Assembly (NCBI GenBank): GCA_009760855.2 | Contig: WPIO01000175.1 | Coordinates: 489,830 to 553,829, forward strand | Direction: 5' to 3' | From: Cristatella mucedo | Lineage: Eukaryota; Bryozoa; Phylactolaemata; Cristatellidae | DNA: 64,000 nucleotides | In this document: positions 56,801-64,000 of the stretch, in pieces | Numbering within the stretch: position 1 is the first letter of the stretch | How the letters are laid out: every line of letters begins with the position of its first letter | Notes under the pieces: generated by a model | Seen by the model: the letters and a program-made list of their open reading frames with translations, nothing else | Databases searched by the model: none | What the model was told of the DNA's origin: nothing | Made by a program: the position numbers and the translations under genes

Positions 56801-57124
56801 TGGCTGATCGAGATTGATGTATGACTTACGATCTGGCCGCATTGTATGGCGCTCTCATGACCCCAGCCTGTCCGTCTGTCGTTGAATGGATTTTGGTCTG
56901 CTGGAAACTTGTAAATGAGTCTTCTGGAAGTCACCTGCCGTAGCAGCCGTACTACAAAGCGATTTCTTTGCACTTTTTCTAGTACTTAGCTGCAGTTAGT
57001 GCTGCCTGCTGGATAAAGGGCTCCGTGTCTTTACCTTTTGAGTAATGCGAGCTTCAGATCTCTGCATCGTATACGATTGACCGCTACCCGAAACTAGTGA
57101 GGGTCACACGGTCAAATCGAAGCT
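56801..57124. other. Unassigned stretch
   Basis: No gene, repeat or RNA recognised. Confidence 0.35.
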
Positions 57125-57600
57125 GAAATTTAGGTCCCGTCATTCATTGGCTCCAGCCTACCTATCAGATCTACTCCCCACACCAGGCCAAGCATCGTAT
57201 CACCCGCTTTCGGAATCTTATTGTTGACCTATACCTCGTACAAACCTCAAATCCTTTGGAGACCGTGCATTTGGTTCGTCTGCTCTCAAAGCCTAGGAAC
57301 TCAATCCCGACTTGCGTCACGACATCCCCTGACTTGAACACATTTAGAAATAAATTATAAACCTACCTATTTATGACAGCATTTAGTGGGTATATTTGAT
57401 CCATCTTTTATGTGCTTATGCGTGGTGAAAATGTCGCATGCTGTCCTTGTGCATTTTACCCCTTACCATGTTATTCCTGCTGTTTAACAAGCATGATACC
57501 ACTCATCACTTGATCGTGTTTCCTTAGCAGCAAATGTAAAGCACCTAGAAAGAGATTGAGCTATCCGAGGGCGATTTATCAAGCTTATTATAATTATTAT
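57125..57600 (+). mobile_element. L2-A LINE 3' part
   Basis: AAATTTAGGTCCCGTCATTC, TGGCTCCAGCCTACC, CAAACCTCAAATCC, GACAGCATTTAGTGGG, then AAAGCACCTAGAAAGAGATTG and the tail. Confidence 0.85.
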
Positions 57601-57734
57601 AGCTTCAAGGCAGAACATATCTTGGAGTATGTAACACCTGGAAACAATTCGCCTGATACGCTATCGCGATGTCGCTGGTCGGTTTTATTATTTTTCTATG
57701 TCTGTCATGCTTGATTCGACCTGCAACCAATCAC

Positions 57735-58322
57735 CAAGCCGAAAGCAAGGGATGTAGCTTCTAGGGCTTGTAACAGCACCAAGCTGCTGAAACTATGGTG
57801 CTGTAGAGCACGAGCAAGGCTAACCGGGTCAGCCGCGTTTTGACTCCACTTATAACAATTGCCATCTAACTAAGTTAATGGGCGCGGCAGAGAAATTACT
57901 GGTGAGTTTTGATTAGCTGGTTGGCGAGCAGCTAAAATCCGTTTTCGTGGAAGGCGTCGTCTGCAGCCGCACAGACGATGCGCCGTACAGGCGTCCTACG
58001 TAAAGTTAGCTCGCCATTTTTTCGCTACTACTTCTTTTTTCTCTCATTTATTAGCCACTATTTTTTCGCTAACCTTCTTCACGCATTTGGTAAGTGCTGT
58101 CGAGTGCTAGCTTGACTTGGTTGTGACCTACCAATTGACCGATGACAGCAGGCAGCATCCGTTCCTCATTGAAGGAGAGCTACCTCAGCTACTGCAGCAG
58201 CTTGAGGCTCGTGACTCTGCGAGTTGGTCTGCCTCGCTTTCACCGAGTCCCCGGTCAAAGCAACGCCCGCTGCGGCTAGCCACAGCAGCACGCATTGCTC
58301 TAATTTACGATCTTTCACCTAA
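57735..58322 (+). repeat. Duplicated unit, copy 1, left part
   Basis: Matches 62,545-63,135. Shared blocks: GCTGCTGAAACTATGG-type start, GCCGCGTTTTGACT, TTTTGATTAGCTGGTT, GTCGTCTGC, GGTAAG, TAGCTTGACTTGGTTGTGAC and CAGCTACTGCAGCAGCTTGAG. The frame at 58,117-58,344 contains FLIEGELPQLLQQLEA; the sister copy has FRITGEPPRLLQQLEA. The TATA box of copy 2 is lost here. Not a repeat family I recognise. Confidence 0.85.
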
Positions 58323-60266
58323 GGTAATGTATCTCCGTCTGTAACTCCACAAAGTCGTATAGACCATGAGGGTGTTACGCAGGAGAGTTTTGTAGAGAGC
58401 ACTCACGGCCTACGCGGCTTTCGGTACGCATTCGGTAGCCAATAGACTTCGTCTCACGAAACAATAGGAACGTGGAAAGCATAGCAGAGTCAGCAGATCA
58501 GTTGAGGTAGTGAGTAGCATGGAAGTAGCAGCTCAGGACCGCTGAAAAGGATGAGCCATAGTCGGCAGTTGGAGAGTAGCTGTCGTTGCGCCAGAATTAT
58601 GGAAGCAAGTTTCACAGTCTAGGACCTGCAGAGCTAAAGCTTCTGTCGCCAACAGTCTTTAGGCAGAGGAATAAAACAGCTAATTTATTGTCCACACAGG
58701 ACCTGAGGGCGCGAATAGGCTGAAACGGATGCAGCAGTTCAGCTACGTATGAAGGAGCCAAGCCGTGGCGAGTCTGTGGGTCAGGTTAAGAACTTTTCTC
58801 TGAATCCGTTGGTCAACCGGCATCCATACTAGCTCTTTTAGCAAAGGAGACACGTGCTCAAGGCTCTCGGACTTAAAGACTAGCCTTGCAGCCATATTCA
58901 TAGTCAGCTGCAGTGGCCTAATTGCTTTCTTTGGTAGCCCAGCCAAAAGGGAATTACAATAATCAAGCTGAGACAGAACTAAGGAGCTAGTTAAATTTTT
59001 TACAAGCCACTGTGGAAGACAGCTCCTAATCTTGAATAAGGATGAGATGTGATGGCTAGCTTTAGACGCAGTCTTCTGAATAAAGCTTTGAAAATTGAGG
59101 CAGCTGTCGAAAACGATACCTAAATTTCGAGCACGTAGTGATGGTCACACAGCAGCATGACCTATTAGAAGAGCAAAGCCTTTTAATCCAGCTACACGCT
59201 TAGGGTGACCTATGAGCAGCAGTTCGGTTTTATCGTCGTTAAATTTCAGGAAGTTTTCCGACATCAAGAATCGAATATTGGCAAGGCAAGCATTCAGTTT
59301 CTCAGTTGCTGCAGCAGATTCCGACGGTTTGAATGAAAAATACAACTGAGTATCTTCAGCATAAAAGTGATATCCTATTCCATGGGTCTTTATCACTTTT
59401 CTCAGAGGTTGCATATAAATAGAGAACAGCAAGGGGCCGAGTATGGACCCTTAAGGGACTCCACAGGTGACTCTTCTCGTTATCGAGACCTGACCCCAGC
59501 ACGACATGGATTTAACACGATCAGACAAGTAAGAGTTTAACCACGCCAGTGCTTCATCTGCCAGACCGATCGTTGTTCTCAATAGTTCAAACGTAACATC
59601 GTGATCAATGGTGTCGAAGGCAGCAGACAGATCTAGCCGAGCAAGGGCAGTGACATTCCCGTCGTCGTTGCACCGTAGAATGTCATTGTTTAAACGGAGG
59701 AGAGCAGTTTCAGTGGAGAGCTGCCTCTTGAACCTCGATTGAAATGTTTTTGACATTTCATTCTTTTCAATATGTTCAACTAGCTGCTTAGCAACAATTC
59801 TTTCAAGAATCTTTGACAGGAAAGAATTGGAGATGATTGGCGATTGTTTATAAGGACCTCTGTGTCTAATCTAGGCTTTTTAAGTATGGGTCTAACGATT
59901 TCCGATTTTAAGGACTCGGGGACGACCCATTTTCCCAGAGAAGTATTGAAGATCTTGGTTATGGCAGGGCTAAGTTGGTCTGCTAGTGGAGACCGCAGAG
60001 ATGAAGGTATACAGTCTTCAGGAGACGAGCTCTTTTTGCTATACCTTATTAAGGTAGTCACATTGCATGCAGAAACCTCGGAGAACCTTTTACGTAAGGT
60101 CACAGGCTGTTGAACCGCGATTGCTTTAGTCGCAGGGTGATTAATAGAGGCACGAATGCGTTAGACCTATCAGCATTGGCCAGTAAATGGTTTACTGTGT
60201 TACAAGTCTGTTTATGGTCCGACTGGCAAGAACTCAGCTTTTGGATGAAAAGGAGCCACGGCTTTT
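58323..60266 (-). mobile_element. L2-B LINE inserted in duplicated unit copy 1
   Basis: Longest L2-B copy, about 1.94 kb. 3' end at 58,323 (ATGTATCTCCGTCTGTAAC on the plus strand). On the minus strand it encodes KSSSPEDCIPSSLRSPLADQ and LKSEIVRPILKKPRLDT, then RLDLSAAFDTIDHDVTFELL, FYAEDTQLYFSFKPSES, ENFLKFNDDKTELLLIGH and LLKELVWMPVDQRI. The catalytic box reads YAED instead of YADD, and several stops split it, so it is dead. No endonuclease domain. Its ends coincide with the gap in the alignment of copy 1 to copy 2. Confidence 0.9.
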
Positions 60267-61150
60267 TGAAGCTTCACTCGCCTCCCTACATCGACAGTCG
60301 CTTCCATGCGAGCCGCTGCCAAGGACGGCAGCTACCGGCGTTAAGCTACCGTTCGAAGCGGCGGCACAAAGGACATTTGACGACAAAGCGCTCCGCCGCC
60401 GCCGCCACCACTACCACGGCATGGCCGACTCTGGGCCTGAGGTGGCAAAGCGAGGGTAGGCGTGTAATAACACCGAAGCCGCCGAAGCAGCGGCGGCGGG
60501 AAACATGAACGGACAAGATCGCGTGACCCTCTTACCTCCACATATCAACCGTGGTCCGATTTCATTTAATTAAAGTTACAATCTAAATGACTTACCATTT
60601 TTTATATGAAAGTCCCTAGTATTTTTAAATAAATTTACTAACGAAATATTTTTACAGTTGATAATTAAGTGGGCGTGCGGAAGCTCGCCTGTTGCTGTGG
60701 CAGTGCAAGAGACTGTGAGTCGGTCAACGAGCTGTCGGTGTAAGGGGCACGTTTTATGCAGGCTGCTAGTCTTTGTCGGCTTGTTTCGGCGGACGAAAAT
60801 ACTGCGTCAGGCTCGTGTGGTATGTCAAAGGCGCATTTGCGAGCGACTTCCGACCTTGAGCACAGCCCAGTAGTTGCTAGCGTCTAGCCTAGGGTTATTA
60901 AACTCGCTCGTTCGGCCGTCGGACTCATTTCGTCACCTGTCTCACTTTCGTTTCACGTGACTGAGGTTGGGATTAATTGGCACTCACAAAATAGCTTCTC
61001 GAAGCATTGGCCTGGTTTGGAGAAACATTGCACTGTTCCTCAAAATATCCAACCGGATCAAAACAACTGTAGGGAGCGTACTTTTCGATGGGTCCATCAT
61101 GCAGAAGCAGTAGCGGCGTGTGTGTTTACGTGGTTGCCGCCAATATCTTG
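60267..61150 (+). repeat. Duplicated unit, copy 1, right part
   Basis: Resumes at CACTCGCCTCCCTACATCG, matching 63,136 onward. Shared blocks: CAGTCGCTTCCA, TTCGAAGCGGCGGC, GGCAAAGCGAGGGTAG, TTTAAATAAATTTACTAA, GCTGCTAGTCTT, CCCAGTAGTTGCTAGCGTCT, CTGTCTCACTTTCGTTTCACG and GGGAG-TAC-TTTCG. A good branch point plus acceptor (CTAACGAAATATTTTTACAG) lies at about 60,638-60,657. Confidence 0.85.
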
Positions 61151-61589
61151 GCCTAACGTAAAGTACTCCAACCAGAGAGCAGCAACTTTCACCTTAACTT
61201 CTAGGAGTCTCATAAAGTTTTGTAAACTAGAATAAGGTGCCCAGTGCTTGTCTTAATCTCAAAATGACATGCCGGACTACACTCAAAAGACCTCTTACAT
61301 CGTAGCAAGCCCTTCCAGCAACTGTATCGTGGCTCCAGTCGAGGGGCCGAGTCCCCCCCCCCAGCACTGCAAGTGGATCAAAGACCAGAGGCTGGTTTGC
61401 AGTCAACGGCAGAGCTGCCACCAGATCACCATACTTCTATCTGAACTGAAAATTCTCTGTTTGTAAAGCGTTTAATAGGTATTAGGATTTATCAAGCTGT
61501 ATCCAGATCTACAAAGGTCGAGCAAGATCTATGAAGATCGATTGCAAGATCTAGCAGGACCTGTGGCTCAGAATGAGCTCAATCAAAAT
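61151..61589. other. Unassigned stretch
   Basis: No gene or repeat family recognised. Confidence 0.35.
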
Positions 61590-61690
61590 ATCTCTTGCAG
61601 CATCTGCTAGAAATCTCGGTGTTCTGTTCCCAAGTGATCATTCACTAGAAAACCTCATCATCGCTACTGTAGAGTGCGTCTAATTTCAGA
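61590..61690 (+). mobile_element. L2-A internal fragment
   Basis: ATATCTCTTGCAGCATCTGC, AGAAATCTCGGTGTTCTGTTC and CACTAGAAAACCTCATC correspond to SPVASARNLGVIFQSDLSLDDHI. No tail. Confidence 0.55.
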
Positions 61691-61819
61691 ATAATGGCAT
61701 GTTGCAGCGATGGCGAGTCGGCGACCTGGATCGCCTCGTCCCGCCCACTACTCGTTTCGTTGCCCCAAACCACTAACATAGACGACGTCATGTCTTAGTT
61801 ACTCTCGATGAACAACCGC

Positions 61820-62135
61820 TATAATAATAATAATAACAACAATAATAACACACTTGATAAAGAGTCCTCAGAGAACTCAATCTCTTTCTAGTCGCTTTAA
61901 ATTTTCTGCAAAGAAACACGATCAATTGGTGAGTGGTGTCATGATAGATAAACAACATGAATAACATGGTTAGGGGTGATATGCACAGGGTCAGCATGCA
62001 AGTATGGTTAGTGGCAGCATACAACAGTGAGCACGCCTAAGCACATAAAGAACAAATCACAGGGACACACTAAATGCTGTCACGACAAAGTGCGTTTTTA
62101 ATTTATGTTTAAATTTGGTCAAGTCAGGGGATGTC
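61820..62135 (-). mobile_element. L2-A 3' end
   Basis: (AAT)n tail, GTCCTCAGAGAACTCAATCTC, 3' UTR blocks GCACAGGGTCAGCATGCAAG and GGTTAGTGGCAGCATAC, and the start of the C-terminal codons, then truncation. Confidence 0.8.
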
Positions 62136-62237
62136 TTTCCGGAAAAGTGCTATGCTTTTGCGATACAATTTTAAACGCCAGGCCAGCCCCACGTACACGT
62201 AAATCATTCTGGTCTTAGGCCCCCTTTAATAAAGGTT

Positions 62238-62375
62238 TAATAATAATAATAATAATAATTCACTTGATAAAGCGCCCTGAGAGAACTCGATCTCTCTCTA
62301 GGCGCTTTACATTTGCTGTAAAGTGAAATGCAATTGGTGAAAGTGAAATGCAATTGGTGTAAAGTGAAATGCAAA
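62238..62375 (-). mobile_element. L2-A 3' tail with internal duplication
   Basis: (AAT)n, CACTTGATAAAGCGCCC, CTAGGCGCTTTACATTTGC, then AAAGTGAAATGCAATTGGTG repeated in tandem two to three times. Confidence 0.75.
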
Positions 62376-62544
62376 AAAAGGTTTGCAGGTCTTGCCCCCT
62401 TTATGAGTATCCAGGCTTCGCCACTGCTTTGTCAACAACTTTATCAGACGGTTGCTGGTATTCTACCTACAAAATGGGTGGTGAGTGAAACAGAAATGGC
62501 TCGAGGCTAGTTATCGAGGCCGGCAATGTGCAACGGAATTTAGC

Positions 62545-64000
62545 CTGCCTGTAACGGGAGGAAGCGAGCTTTAAGGGGCTGGATATCAAAGCACAGCGAT
62601 CGGCGAGGGCACAAAACCGCACCAATCTGCTGAAACTATGGCGCTGCTGTAGAGCATGAGCCATGCTAACCGGGGCAGCCGCGTTTTGACTGCGTTTTCA
62701 ACAATAGCCATCTAACGACGTTACTGGGCATGGCAGAAAAAGCGCTGGTGCGTTTTGATTAGCTGGTTTTCCAGCGAGTAAAATCCTTCCGCGTCAACGG
62801 TGTCGTCTGCAACGCGAAGCCGACACATCGCACAGGCGTCCAATATATAAAGTTGGCTCGCCGCGTTTTCGCTAGCACTCACCTTCTTCATGCATTCGGT
62901 AAGCGTTGTCCTGTGTTAGCTTGACTTGGTTGTGACCCGCCACGTAACCAATGTCAGCAGGCAGGGTCCGTTCCGCATTACAGGAGAGCCGCCTCGGCTA
63001 CTGCAGCAGCTTGAGGCAGCCCCGCACGTGACTCTTCGTGTTCGTCTGCCTCGCTTTCACCACTCCTCGGTCAGAGAGACGCGCGTTGCGGGTGGCCACC
63101 GCGGCACGCGTTGCTCTGATCCACGATCGTCCGCCTACACTCGCCTTCCTATATCGGCAGTCGCTTCCACGTGCGCCGCTGCCGAGGACGGCAGCCAAGG
63201 GCGTTGAGCTGCCATTCGAAGCGGCGGCGCAAAAGACATCGGACGACGAAGCGCTCCACAGCGCTGCCACCACTACCTTCACCTAGCCACCTCTGGGCGT
63301 GAGGCGGCAAAGCGAGGGTAGACGCGTAATGACACCGCGGCGGCGGTGGCGGGGATTATCTGCGGACAAGATCGTGAGCATTGTCTTACCTCCGTATCGA
63401 CCGCGAACCAACTTCATCTGATCAAAATTTGTTTAAACGGCGCACAGTTTTTTATACGCAAGTCGCTAGTGTTTTTTAAATAAATTTACTAATGAAATAT
63501 CTCTACTGCTATTGAGTACGTGGAAATGCCAAGCTCGCCCGTAGCTTTGACTGTGCAAGAGGCTAAGCGTCTGTCAACGAGCAGTCGGTATACAGGGCAC
63601 GTCTTACGAAGGCTGCTAGTCTTCGTCGGCATGTTTCGGCGGATGAAGGAGCCGCGTTGGGCGAGCGTGCGGTTCGTCAAAGACGCATTCGCGTGCGATC
63701 TCCAACCTGGAGCGGAGCCCAGTAGTTGCTAGCGTCTACCCTATGTTGGTCAACACGCTCAGTTGTCTGTCGGACTCGTTTGGTCAGCTGTCTCACTTTC
63801 GTTTCACGTGACAGGGGTTAGGATTGGTTGGCGCACGGCATGTGGCTTGTCGAAGCGTCGGCCTTGCTTAGAGCAACGTTAAACTGTTCAGCAAGATACC
63901 CAACAGACTCAGTGCAACTATAGGGAGTATACGTTTCGGTGAGTGCATCATGCAAAAGCAGCAGTTGCTTGTCTGTTTCGATGGTCGCAGCCATTTTGAA
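62545..64000 (+). repeat. Duplicated unit, copy 2 (continues past window)
   Basis: Uninterrupted copy of the sequence split at 57,735-61,150, same orientation. Keeps a TATATAAA at 62,844, an ATG followed by donor GTAAGC at 62,890-62,904, and frames with sister-copy counterparts: LPRTAAKGVELPFEAAAQ and GHVLRRLLVFVGMFRRMKEP. Matching phrases in copy 1 are LPRTAATGVKLPFEAAAQ and GHVLCRLLVFVGLFRR. The identity of any product is unknown. Confidence 0.85.
62844..62851 (+). promoter_or_regulatory. TATA box candidate in duplicated unit copy 2
   Basis: TATATAAA, followed about 40 bp later by ATG and a GTAAGC donor-like site. Copy 1 has TACGTAAA at the same place, so the element is lost there. Confidence 0.4.

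Overview
This is a stretch of an animal nuclear genome, not bacterial or viral. Genes are split into small exons with GT/AG introns, three conserved animal or eukaryotic gene families can be recognised, and most of the remaining DNA is 5'-truncated non-LTR retrotransposons (L2-clade LINEs), tRNA-derived SINEs and very long GA/CT, TG/CA and TA microsatellites. The small introns of the homeobox gene and the L2/SINE load fit an invertebrate, perhaps a spiralian, but I cannot name the species.

Left end (1-12,675): the first exon of an EXO1-type 5' flap exonuclease gene lies on the minus strand and runs off the left edge. It is head-to-head with a complete six-exon YIPF4 gene (Yip1-domain Golgi/ER membrane protein) on the plus strand, 437 bp away. 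The YIPF4 introns total over 11 kb and are filled with L2 and SINE copies. None of the YIPF4 exons stands out as an open reading frame by length; they were found by protein similarity and confirmed by matching splice phases.

Middle (12.7-51 kb): no gene could be established. The stretch holds two L2 LINE families (called L2-A and L2-B here), two tRNA-derived SINE families (SINE-A and SINE-B), microsatellites of up to about 570 bp, short tandem arrays, and several GC- and CpG-rich blocks (about 25.6-27.3, 30.35-32.6, 42.4-44, 45.8-48.2 and 49.5-50.7 kb). Some of those blocks contain AT-core homeodomain-type palindromes. A few unassigned reading frames are given as low-confidence candidates.

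Right part (51.5-56.7 kb): a CpG-dense domain carries a compact three-exon Six3/6 (optix-type) homeobox gene on the minus strand. It encodes the SIX domain, the Six-type homeodomain and an Asp-rich C-terminus. The GC-rich blocks to its left may be its regulatory landscape (inference).

Right end (57.7-64 kb): an unrecognised sequence of about 1.4 kb is present twice in the same orientation. The left copy is split by a 1.9-kb L2-B insertion; the right copy runs to the window edge and keeps a TATA box and a splice-donor-like site. This duplicated unit is the best candidate here for something not previously described.
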